The notes below the pieces were generated by a model, which saw nothing but the letters and a program-made list of their open reading frames with translations, was not told the origin of the DNA and searched no databases. Of a DNA stretch of 64,000 bases, positions 1 through 7,758 are shown piece after piece (the first letter of the stretch is position 1; each line of letters begins with the position of its first letter). The stretch comes from Bacteroidota bacterium (GTDB taxonomy: Bacteria; Bacteroidota; Bacteroidia; Chitinophagales; Chitinophagaceae). The translations under genes were made by a program, and so were the position numbers. The stretch lies in NCBI GenBank assembly GCA_947460595.1, contig CANHGS010000005.1:62001-126000 (forward strand), given 5' to 3'.

Positions 1-979
1 TTACAGATTCGGATTCTTGTATTATCCATTTTTTTAAATCAGACCACTCTTCAAAATACGCTTTATTTAAAATAGAATACAATCCGTCTTTACATAGAAG
101 CAAATCAAATCCGCCTCCAGCAGCAAGATTAAGGATTGTAGTTACTTTTTCTTTTTCAACGCCAGATCTTGAAACAATTTGATCAATGGTTAACTGAAGC
201 ATTTGTGGTTTATTTTGTTGGACCACAATTAATGAACGGAAAATCCATTCAATAGCTTGTATATCTGCTAATGATTCTGCCTGACTTATGAAAGCCTTGC
301 CATTGAACTCAACAAAGTATTGAAGGGTACCAATTTCTTCATATGCTTCAAGGGAGAATAGTTGTGATAGATTTTTTGTTTGTCTTTGCTGAAGTAATTG
401 TACAACAAGCCGGATAAAAATTCGGATATGCGTGTAAGATAAACTTTGCTTTTTTACATCCACGGCCATTTTTGTAAGCACCTCTTCTTTTATCGCTATT
501 TCTTGTTTAGAAAAGGACTCGTTTAAAATGGGCAAATAAAGTTCACTGGGAATAGTAGGATTTAATTGTATGCCTAAATTCAGTTTGTCATTAATGGAGG
601 ATAATTTCTGTAATACCTGTAAGGCTATTTCAGTGTTTTCACCTACCTGAAATATTACATAAGAAGTCCATTTTTCCGCAGTATTCATTGCTTTTGCCAG
701 ATGATTAATTTCTACCTCATCCATTTTTTGAATCATTGCTGGAAAATCTCTTACAATATGAATTTTATTTGATGAAGGAAGTTCACTAAGCCATGCTGAT
801 TCATAGGCTTTAATAATGATAGGGTTACCTTTTTGAACTCCCTGAATGATTGATGATTCAATCTCCCAATCTAAGTCAACGTCACCACTGCCAATTAGAA
901 AAAGAATATGTTGTTTGTGTAGCTTTTGAATAGCAATAGAGATATTCTCTTTTAGAAAGGAATGCAGTAACGGAATCAT
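1..979 (-). CDS. STAND-like protein lacking a P-loop, 3' end cut by window
   Basis: The reading frame is open from an ATG at 977-979 to the left edge, giving at least 326 residues with no stop. Residues about 107-320 align by eye with the lid and winged-helix part of the neighbouring nSTAND ATPase, ending in EEWSDLKKWI against PWSRLKEWI. The front part can be read in two ways. It could be a decayed NTPase core: ILFLIG at 25-30 followed by a loop with no GK[ST], the Walker lysine position being Leu36. Alternatively it could be the second half of a TIR-like fold (ENISIAIQKL, ILFLIGSGDV, NPIIIK). An in-frame stop just upstream rules out a longer N-terminus. The start lies 17 bp after the nSTAND stop, so the two are probably co-transcribed. 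The exact function is unknown; a non-hydrolysing partner or regulator is inferred. Confidence 0.7.
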   Translation of the reverse strand, partial: MIPLLHSFLKENISIAIQKLHKQHILFLIGSGDVDLDWEIESSIIQGVQKGNPIIIKAYESAWLSELPSSNKIHIVRDFPAMIQKMDEVEINHLAKAMNTAEKWTSYVIFQVGENTEIALQVLQKLSSINDKLNLGIQLNPTIPSELYLPILNESFSKQEIAIKEEVLTKMAVDVKKQSLSYTHIRIFIRLVVQLLQQRQTKNLSQLFSLEAYEEIGTLQYFVEFNGKAFISQAESLADIQAIEWIFRSLIVVQQNKPQMLQLTIDQIVSRSGVEKEKVTTILNLAAGGGFDLLLCKDGLYSILNKAYFEEWSDLKKWIIQESESV

Positions 980-996
980 TCTGGGTGATTATATAT

Positions 997-3900
997 TTAT
1001 TTATTTTTATTTTTCCAGTTCTTGACATCTTTATAAATGTCTTCAATTCTTGTACTCCATCTTAATAATTCTCCTCCTTCATCTACTGTAACGAGCTCTG
1101 TTCTTCCTGCGGATTTGATCAACCCAAGATCCCATATCCATTTTTTGAAACCTTCCAAGCTTAAAACGGTTTCTTCCCAGTTTTTAATATTAGGGTAGGA
1201 AATAGTATAGACCTTGGCAGTATTATCCATACTTGCCGTAATCAATTGCTGTGATTCATTATCTACCAACAGAGACGTGATTTTGGTTTTATGTGGTTTT
1301 AAAGTTCCTAACATCGAAAGTTTATTATTGGATAATGGACTGCATATAAATAATTGTCCTGCATCCGTTCCCCAGAAACTATATTTTGAAGATACTGCTA
1401 CACTGGAAATTTTTAGTGCTGAGATATTACTGGGTAATGCAATAGGAGTAGCTATTCCAGATTTTAAATCATAAACAAATAATTGTGTGGCAGTTTTTAA
1501 GATTAATCTATTATCAGTCAACTCAAATAGTTGAAGGAGTCCAGATGGCGCTTTCAACGGCTGTTTTTCCCCTGTTTTAGGTGTTATCTTGATCAAGGTC
1601 CCCTTATTTAAGGTTACCAACTGATTATTGAAGACAATAATAGAACTTATGATCCTGTCATCAAGTTCTGTGATCTTAAATTCTCGTTCTGTAGGAACTT
1701 TCCCTGCTTTGTTAAATAGAAACAGTTCACCTTTCAGGTTACTGAAAACAACGCTTGTTTCATCAATAAACTTGATAGAACGTATTCGTCCGTTGTTGAT
1801 CTTCGTTTCAAAAGATTCGGCCTTAGAACCCGGCTTGAAAAACACTATTCGTTGATCATCTCCCGCAGCTACAGCTATTTTAGCATCAAAAACATCAATA
1901 TCTCTTAAACCAGATTCTGTTGTAAAGAGATTCCGATCACTATTGCTAAGAGATGATTGATTCTCTAATATTTTCCAGTCTGCATTTGATAGAACCTTAT
2001 ACAATTCATTAAATGGAGGCACTTTACCCCCGTTTAGCTTTTTAGAACTCGACACATAATGATCATAATCATTAATCAGGCTATCAACAAAAGCTTTTTT
2101 GGATTCAGGGCTAAGAAAAGACTCTGAATTCATTTTATTTAGTAAGCTAACAATCCTACTTCTTGAATCTATAAAATCGGTAGTATTATTTGCGATATCC
2201 GCATTTTTTTGAGCTTCCTTTTTGTTTTGAAGGGCCTCCTCCGCAAAAGCCTTTGCTTCTTCTGATCTTTGTTTTACTTTTTCAATTTGACCAGCCAGTT
2301 CAAGATTTAAGTTTTTAGCCACCCTTGTTTTGGATTCCGCATCAGCTTGTGCAATAGTTGCCAATGTCTTTTGATAGTCAGCATCTTTTGCGTTTCTATC
2401 AGCAATTTCTTTTTCTCTTTTAGCTGCGTTGGCAGAATTTATTGCATCCTTTTGTGCCTTTTGTGCTTTGATTGTTTGGATAGCAGCATTTTTGGCTTCT
2501 TTTTCTGCTTTTTTTTGTTCCTTAGATGCAATATTTTGTTGAACAAAGGCAAATACCCCAATGCCAGCACAGAAAACCGCAAAAATAAGAACATAAAGAA
2601 TATTCCTCTTAATACGCTTTAACTCCCTTTTCCGCTCAGCCTCCTTCTTTTCTACTGCCAGTTGATGTTCCTCCTTACTTTTCATGAGGTAATCAATAGA
2701 CAATTGAAACATACTATTAAACTGGTCGGCCCAAACTTTTTTAGGATTTTCACGTAAATACCATTGATGAATCACATCTAAATCTGGAGGGATCAGGTAA
2801 CCGGCTTCTCCCTTTTGAAAAAGTAGCGCTGTTTTAGTTAATCTTGAATAAGTTTCTCTGGACTCCAGTTCTTCTTTGATCCACTCTTTCAGTCTGCTCC
2901 ATGGAAGCACTAGATAGTCATTACTCAAATTGATAATGCTGTCATCCTGTAAACTATCTTCATGGAAAAACTCCGTATTATGAGCGAAAGGCTGAATAAA
3001 CTCTAATACTGCCGGTACGCTTTTATAGATGTTGATAAGGAAATATTTAAGGACTTCCCTTGGAACTTCAGTAATATTTTGTATTTCTTTAAACGTACGC
3101 GGTTGTCTAATATACTGAATAGCACCGGGGAGCGTAATCAATTTAAAGACCTTCCGCATGAGTATCTGATCATTTTCTACTTGTTCCTTATAAAAGGTTT
3201 CAAGATCATTTGCTACACCCAATAGAATATCTCCGTACGATGCAACTTGCTTAAAATCAGCGGTTTCCTCAGGAAATCTCAGCGCAGCATCATCTGTATT
3301 ATCGTTTTGCTGCTTGAATTGCTTATACGCTTCTAATCGCTTTTGGACCAACCTTTTAATAGAAAGTTGAACAAAAGGCAGATTATTAGCATTTTGGTTG
3401 TACCCTTTTTCCAGAAAATTATACGCATCATCTTTAATAATGATGCCATTTTGCTTCAAGGATTGCTGAATAATTTGCTTTAAATCATCTTGTCTTAATA
3501 ATGGGATGGCATATAAGCCGGTGCTTAGATAGTCTTGTATACCCCTCAAATTATACATTTTAGGTAGAAAAGACGACCTAAGGCCAATCATAAGGTAGAT
3601 GGGCGCTTTTGTTGACCCTATAGCACGAGCTAAGTTGTGGAATAACAGGCTTATATCTTGATCCCATTGATCGTTTCGCGCTTTGGAGACTTCCTCAAAT
3701 TGAAAGATATCCTCAAATTGATCAAGGATAATCAATAAGTTTTTCTGTTGTAGTGTTTCTCTTTGGGCTACTGACCGCAATAATCCGGAATGGTCTCTAC
3801 GCATTTCCCGAATAATTTCCTGCTGTAACTCTAAAGACCCCTTCTCTTTGCCAACCAATACATTTTCTTCTGCCAAGGCCGCTGCCAGATTTTCAAGAGG

Positions 3901-4161
3901 CGTTACCCCCGATCTACAATAAGCTATTGCCCATTTTTTCCCAACAATTCCATCAAACCCACGTTGCAGTGCAGGAATTAGACCAGCTCTGATCAATGAG
4001 GATTTTCCTGAGCCAGCCTGGCCAACCAATGCAATAAATCTAGATGACTGCATGATACTTAATAGATCATCTACCTGACGCTGACGTCCATAAAATGCGT
4101 TCTGCTCTGAAGCGTTAAAAGGGTTTAAACCAGGAAATTTTTCAGCTATAGAGATATTCAT
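997..4161 (-). CDS. nSTAND1-type ATPase with transmembrane segment and WD40 repeats
   Basis: This 1054-aa protein opens with the nSTAND entry motif FYGR (23-26), Walker A GQAGSGKSS (47-55) and Walker B LIILDQFE (143-150), followed by a helical lid and a winged helix ending near PWSRLKEWI. One hydrophobic segment at about 519-540 follows a Lys/Arg-rich stretch. A long Ala/Lys/Glu-rich coiled coil runs to about 660. The remainder carries beta-propeller-like repeats, with WD40-type sequence such as ITSLLVDNESQQLITASMDN near 985. STAND ATPases are known as signal-dependent switches that oligomerise on ligand binding; many bacterial ones act in immunity or programmed death. Here the propeller would be the sensor and the membrane segment would anchor the switch, which is inference. 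No N-terminal effector domain is present, so any effector must act in trans. Confidence 0.88.
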   Translation of the reverse strand: MNISIAEKFPGLNPFNASEQNAFYGRQRQVDDLLSIMQSSRFIALVGQAGSGKSSLIRAGLIPALQRGFDGIVGKKWAIAYCRSGVTPLENLAAALAEENVLVGKEKGSLELQQEIIREMRRDHSGLLRSVAQRETLQQKNLLIILDQFEDIFQFEEVSKARNDQWDQDISLLFHNLARAIGSTKAPIYLMIGLRSSFLPKMYNLRGIQDYLSTGLYAIPLLRQDDLKQIIQQSLKQNGIIIKDDAYNFLEKGYNQNANNLPFVQLSIKRLVQKRLEAYKQFKQQNDNTDDAALRFPEETADFKQVASYGDILLGVANDLETFYKEQVENDQILMRKVFKLITLPGAIQYIRQPRTFKEIQNITEVPREVLKYFLINIYKSVPAVLEFIQPFAHNTEFFHEDSLQDDSIINLSNDYLVLPWSRLKEWIKEELESRETYSRLTKTALLFQKGEAGYLIPPDLDVIHQWYLRENPKKVWADQFNSMFQLSIDYLMKSKEEHQLAVEKKEAERKRELKRIKRNILYVLIFAVFCAGIGVFAFVQQNIASKEQKKAEKEAKNAAIQTIKAQKAQKDAINSANAAKREKEIADRNAKDADYQKTLATIAQADAESKTRVAKNLNLELAGQIEKVKQRSEEAKAFAEEALQNKKEAQKNADIANNTTDFIDSRSRIVSLLNKMNSESFLSPESKKAFVDSLINDYDHYVSSSKKLNGGKVPPFNELYKVLSNADWKILENQSSLSNSDRNLFTTESGLRDIDVFDAKIAVAAGDDQRIVFFKPGSKAESFETKINNGRIRSIKFIDETSVVFSNLKGELFLFNKAGKVPTEREFKITELDDRIISSIIVFNNQLVTLNKGTLIKITPKTGEKQPLKAPSGLLQLFELTDNRLILKTATQLFVYDLKSGIATPIALPSNISALKISSVAVSSKYSFWGTDAGQLFICSPLSNNKLSMLGTLKPHKTKITSLLVDNESQQLITASMDNTAKVYTISYPNIKNWEETVLSLEGFKKWIWDLGLIKSAGRTELVTVDEGGELLRWSTRIEDIYKDVKNWKNKNK

Positions 4162-4419
4162 TAAGAAAGAATATTGAGAATATTGACTATTTAAATGTCA
4201 TAAATGCTAAGATATGTAATGAAGGCTAGTATAAATCATCAAAAAGCTGCATAAAATAGCAAAAACTAGCTATATTATGGTAATCCAATAAAATTACAAT
4301 AATCTCTCATTGGCTAATAAATATTTTTATTAAGTTTATCTAATTAATTAATATATTTATTAACAATCAATTTTAAGGGCTTCCATCAAGTAGTAGCTTA
4401 TTTATTAAAACAACGGAAC

Positions 4420-5451
4420 ATGTATAAAACCTTTCTAGCAAAAAGCATTCAATTACTATTTTTTGTTCTATTAATTAGTTGTAGCAAAAACACCAATGGT
4501 GGATCTGTAAGTCCAACAAATCCAGTTATACCTCCTACTGTAGTTTCACCCAAATTAATGACGCTGCCCAAAGGATGGAAATTATCAAGTACCCTAACAG
4601 CAAGCCTACCAAGCGGTATTGAATTATATTATTACGATAGTATTTATGCAGGGCGAAACACAAAAATGTTTTGTTTGGCATATGACAGTAAAAATACCAG
4701 TATAGAGTTTAAGCCAGTTCTATCAAGTGTGGCTAAAAAGCCAAGTGATTTTTTTAAGGACGAAACAGGTCTTGTATATGCTTGTATTAACGGGGGATAT
4801 TTTGGTGCAAACCAATCTTATAGTTTGGTAAAATATAATGGCACGGTTTCATCGCCCAATATAAAAGTGTTGAGCAGAACCTTAAATGGGGTTAGTACCT
4901 CATATTATGCAACAAGGGCAGCATTTGGTATTACTGCATCAGGTGCTTATGAAGCTGCGTGGGTCTATCATGTAGGAGCAGGGAATGATAATATCTATGC
5001 ATATCCAAAACCAAATGCAAATGTAGAGGGCTTTGCACCTATGGCTTTACCAACAGAAATATTTCCTACTGGAGGCGCTATCTGGAATACCCAGTCGGCA
5101 ATTGGCGGATCACCAATGCTTTTAAAAAATGGCAAAATTAATATCACTGATACTGCTGAATTGATTAGTATCAATAATACTACTTCTAGACCAAGATCGG
5201 CAATAGGCGCTACTGCATCAAGTCTAGTATTACTTTTAGCTGTTGAAGGTGATAATACTTTATCCGGAACGCCTGGAATGAATTTAGCTGAATTGTCTGC
5301 TATTATGCAAAGTTTGGGATGTACCGATGCCATCAATTTAGATGGGGGTGGATCTACAAATATGGTTGTATCCAATCAACAATTGGTTAGACCCGGGGAT
5401 AATGGTGTTGAGCGCCCAGTTGTATCTGCCATTTTGATTAAAAAGAAATAA
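4420..5451 (+). CDS. Phosphodiester glycosidase (NAGPA-domain) lipoprotein
   Basis: The 343-aa product has a lipoprotein signal (LLISCSKN, Cys about 21), so it is probably attached to the cell envelope. The catalytic domain shows the NAGPA hallmarks: INGGYFG near 125, the RPRSAIG turn near 258 and the glycine-rich INLDGGGSTNMVV near 305. The family includes the lysosomal enzyme that uncovers mannose-6-phosphate by removing GlcNAc from a phosphodiester, and bacterial proteins linked to exopolysaccharide. The substrate here cannot be read from sequence. The gene stands alone: 258 bp of very AT-rich DNA separate it from the divergent nSTAND operon, and a convergent pterin dehydratase follows. 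Confidence 0.8.
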   Translation: MYKTFLAKSIQLLFFVLLISCSKNTNGGSVSPTNPVIPPTVVSPKLMTLPKGWKLSSTLTASLPSGIELYYYDSIYAGRNTKMFCLAYDSKNTSIEFKPVLSSVAKKPSDFFKDETGLVYACINGGYFGANQSYSLVKYNGTVSSPNIKVLSRTLNGVSTSYYATRAAFGITASGAYEAAWVYHVGAGNDNIYAYPKPNANVEGFAPMALPTEIFPTGGAIWNTQSAIGGSPMLLKNGKINITDTAELISINNTTSRPRSAIGATASSLVLLLAVEGDNTLSGTPGMNLAELSAIMQSLGCTDAINLDGGGSTNMVVSNQQLVRPGDNGVERPVVSAILIKKK

Positions 5452-5541
5452 CAAACTGACTGTCCCATAAACTTTGGTACTTAGTTATATGGACGCATTT
5501 GGATAATAGGAGAAACCAAGCATGAAATTATTATAGTGCTC

Positions 5542-5793
5542 TTATGAATTTTTGATTTGAATCAGATCTACTGCTTCCATGAATTTGATACATTTCTCTG
5601 AAACCCTACCCAGATCATGGTCTGTAATAGAAACTTTAACAAGCGCATATTCAACCAAGAGGCTTGGGTGATGGTTTTGTTTGTCTGCAATATGCATGAC
5701 TTCATGCACAAAGGCCATCACCGCTTTGTAATTAGTAAAGTGAAAAGATTTTACTTGTTCCTTGTTTTCTTCCAACCAGTTATTATGATTCAT
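5542..5793 (-). CDS. Pterin-4a-carbinolamine dehydratase-like protein
   Basis: The 83-aa protein matches the small PCD/DCoH fold. The active-site motif is largely present: NHHPSLLVEY, then nine residues, then ITDHD. Known enzymes recycle 4a-hydroxytetrahydrobiopterin made by aromatic amino acid hydroxylases, or act in molybdopterin-related roles. The closing Asp of the usual motif, eight residues after the third His, is a Cys here (VSEKC). Activity may therefore be altered. The gene is 35 bp downstream of the DUF2071 gene on the same strand and may share its transcript. No aromatic hydroxylase gene is seen in the window. Confidence 0.75.
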   Translation of the reverse strand: MNHNNWLEENKEQVKSFHFTNYKAVMAFVHEVMHIADKQNHHPSLLVEYALVKVSITDHDLGRVSEKCIKFMEAVDLIQIKNS

Positions 5794-5828
5794 GATGTTT
5801 TAATTGTTTAAGTTTTCAATATTTGGTT

Positions 5829-6545
5829 TTATGAAAAAGTTTCTCTTTTCCAATTGACTGATATAGGAGAACCTTCTGCTAGAAAAATACTTTCTGGCTG
5901 CCGCTGGGTTAATCCAGAAAAAGAATCACCATACATCTCTCCAAATTCACAATCTACTGTTGCCGTTAATAATTGATTGGTTTGCCAACTTGGATGATTA
6001 ATTCTATAAGACTGTGTTGTTTGCTTGTCAATTTTTGTAAAACCAAAATAGCGTTCAAAAATAAAAGCTTCCATACTACCGCTCTCAATTTTATCTTGAA
6101 TTCTATTTGCAGTTACTTCTATAGAATTCCATCTTTTATTCATTTTCCAAGAGTAACTGATCTTTTTAGCTTCACCTATATCAATGGAATGTTTGGTTGG
6201 GATAGAAATATAATGTTCTTTATAAAGTTTGTTAGCTATTGACGCTACTATTTTAAAGGGAACTGTTTCATTGATAAAAACAACGCCCTTCTGTATTTTG
6301 GCACCAATTTTTCTTTTTACATAAAATCGGAGATTTACCTCTTCAAAAGATCCAAAAAATGGAATTGGAAATCCAAATAAACTGGTTTTAAGAAACATAA
6401 AACCAACTAGGCTCACGTATGCCTTTTGATGGTAGTAGTCTAGTTCTACGCCATTTGGTAAGAAGGGGGTTAATACTTCAGGATCAACTGAATAATTAGC
6501 CATGATTAAATTTTCCCAATTGGCTTTTAAAAAAGTATGTGCCAT
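5829..6545 (-). CDS. YqjF-family (DUF2071) protein
   Basis: The 238-aa protein begins with MAHTFLKANWENLIMANYSV and continues with the DUF2071 pattern: a conserved start (VLTPFLPNGVELD), a Gly/Phe-rich core (VSLVGFMFLKT) and the EVNLRFYVKR strand. The family is widespread but biochemically poorly described; its fold resembles acetoacetate decarboxylase. No signal peptide or membrane segment is seen, so it should be cytoplasmic. It is followed on the same strand by the pterin dehydratase after 35 bp. Family membership is seen in sequence; function is not known. Confidence 0.7.
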   Translation of the reverse strand: MAHTFLKANWENLIMANYSVDPEVLTPFLPNGVELDYYHQKAYVSLVGFMFLKTSLFGFPIPFFGSFEEVNLRFYVKRKIGAKIQKGVVFINETVPFKIVASIANKLYKEHYISIPTKHSIDIGEAKKISYSWKMNKRWNSIEVTANRIQDKIESGSMEAFIFERYFGFTKIDKQTTQSYRINHPSWQTNQLLTATVDCEFGEMYGDSFSGLTQRQPESIFLAEGSPISVNWKRETFS

Positions 6546-6658
6546 GTTTATCTATTCTTCGGTTAAAATCATACCAGAAACTTTACCTAAAGAACAACAG
6601 GGCAGTTCAGCAATTGTTTTCATCTAGATCAGATCTATTTTAAATTGTATCATCCGGT

Positions 6659-6940
6659 TTAATTTTGAGATAATTCATTGTACACGAAAAAATTGCCAAT
6701 TTCTGTATTCAGAATTGTAGCAATCCTGAATAAAGACATGACCGTTGTATTGACTTCACCTCTTTCAATTCTGCCAATTTGCCGATATTCAATTCCAGAT
6801 TCAAAAGACAAGGAATCCATGGTAATATTACTTGCAATTCTAATCTTTCTTACGTTAGCCCCAATCATTTTTAAAAACGCTTCATTCTTAGGAATTTTCA
6901 TTTCCAAAACTGAACTTGTTTTAGTGTAAAATTTAGGCAA
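6659..6940 (-). CDS. XRE-family HTH regulator (paralogue 1)
   Basis: The 93-aa protein is essentially one Cro/C1-type helix-turn-helix domain (residues about 20-80), with recognition-helix region ESGIEYRQIGRIERGEVN. It shares the unusual string YRQIGRIERGE(V/I)NTT with the regulator just upstream at 7034-7267, so the two arose by duplication. There is no effector or oligomerisation domain beyond the HTH. The start gives a short extra N-terminal arm; a start at the second Met (residue 14) is also possible. Small HTH proteins of this kind often repress themselves or neighbours; the target is not evident. Confidence 0.75.
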   Translation of the reverse strand: MPKFYTKTSSVLEMKIPKNEAFLKMIGANVRKIRIASNITMDSLSFESGIEYRQIGRIERGEVNTTVMSLFRIATILNTEIGNFFVYNELSQN

Positions 6941-7033
6941 TAGATGACCTTTTTTATAGAATTAAATTAATGTAGATGATTGAATATTGAATTTGTCTTA
7001 AGATTCTTCAATTTGTATAAGTTATCTAAAAAC

Positions 7034-7267
7034 TCAATTTTGTTTAAAAAGGAAAAGCAAATAAATTTCTATATGCAGTGATTGCGCTATGCGATAAACA
7101 GAAAGAATGGTTGTATTAATTTCGCCCCTTTCAATTCGGCCTATTTGTCTATAGTCAATCTGTGATAGAAAAGCAAGACTTTCCATTGTCAAATGCTGTT
7201 CTTTCCTTATTCGTCTAAGATTATCTCCGAATGCCTTTAAATAAAGATGATGCTCACTCATTCTCAT
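7034..7267 (-). CDS. XRE-family HTH regulator (paralogue 2)
   Basis: The 77-aa protein is a bare Cro/C1-type HTH domain (LRRIRKEQHLTMESLAFLSQ followed by the shared YRQIGRIERGEINTT). It lies 93 bp upstream of its paralogue on the same strand, so both may come from one promoter in 7268-7330. The third codon is also ATG and could be the true start. No partner toxin or phage gene is adjacent, so it is more likely a housekeeping or remnant regulator than half of a toxin-antitoxin pair, though this is inference. Confidence 0.72.
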   Translation of the reverse strand: MRMSEHHLYLKAFGDNLRRIRKEQHLTMESLAFLSQIDYRQIGRIERGEINTTILSVYRIAQSLHIEIYLLFLFKQN

Positions 7268-7438
7268 TTCAATACGCTCTTGCAGTAAAGGTCTACTTGA
7301 AATGCCGTATAATACTTGTTGTCAGCAATCTTAAAATTACATAGTTAACTGACAGATGAAATATAGATAGTCAAAATAGGTTCTTATTAAAAAAACAAAA
7401 CGAACAGCAATTACATGAATTGTATGGCTATAAACTTA

Positions 7439-7620
7439 TTATTTATTATTAAATGTGGTTTCCGTTATCCATGCTGCCAATGCTTGTTTAATGGCTTGCC
7501 CAATGATCTTTTGTTTGGCAGGATCCGTGAGTAATGCCCTGCTCACGGCGTTATCACCAATTTCCAGTAAAACCCCCTCTATTCTCCAAATCAGTTACAG
7601 CAGTGTGACTAATATTTAGT
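7439..7620 (-). pseudogene. Amidase-like gene remnant with frameshift
   Basis: The gap between the HTH genes and the phosphoesterase contains a decayed minus-strand coding tail. From about 7570 down to the TAA at 7439-7441 one frame reads GVLLEIGDNAVSRALLTDPA and continues as a helical end. Just upstream the continuation SHTAVTDLENRG lies in the next frame, and the switch falls in a run of five G (plus strand CCCCC near 7572). An in-frame stop ends the match about 12 codons further upstream. The LLEIG motif and the following helix resemble the C-terminus of N-acetylmuramoyl-L-alanine amidases (Amidase_3), where that Glu is a zinc-site residue. With no start or catalytic N-terminus this is a remnant; the amidase identity is tentative. 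Confidence 0.45.
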
Positions 7621-7758
7621 TATATTAGGCATTATTTGTATGCATCTCAGCATTTTACAAGATAACAATTTGTTTCATTAAAAAATTAGGTTTTACACCC
7701 GTTCAAAAATACCTTGAGACTTCATTTCTAACCCCCAACCGTTTATAAAACAAGTTCA

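Noticed and set aside
1..979. Walker A motif conserved in the partial STAND-like protein
   Set aside because: The spacing after LIG equals that in the neighbouring ATPase, but the GK[ST] residues are absent, so nucleotide hydrolysis is not supported; the TIR-like reading is at least as good.
4995..5375. 126-aa minus-strand frame in the phosphodiester glycosidase gene
   Set aside because: It is a shadow of the NAGPA domain; the sense frame carries all conserved motifs.
5452..5541. Possible insertion-sequence end (TGTCCCATAAACTTTGG)
   Set aside because: No matching inverted copy, transposase or target duplication is found nearby.
6551..6622. 23-codon minus-strand frame (MKTIAELPCCSLGKVSGMIL...) upstream of the DUF2071 gene
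   Set aside because: Too short, with no recognisable family; it could be a remnant or a chance frame in the leader.
6659..7267. Toxin-antitoxin pair
   Set aside because: Both genes encode the same kind of HTH protein and no toxin-like gene is adjacent.
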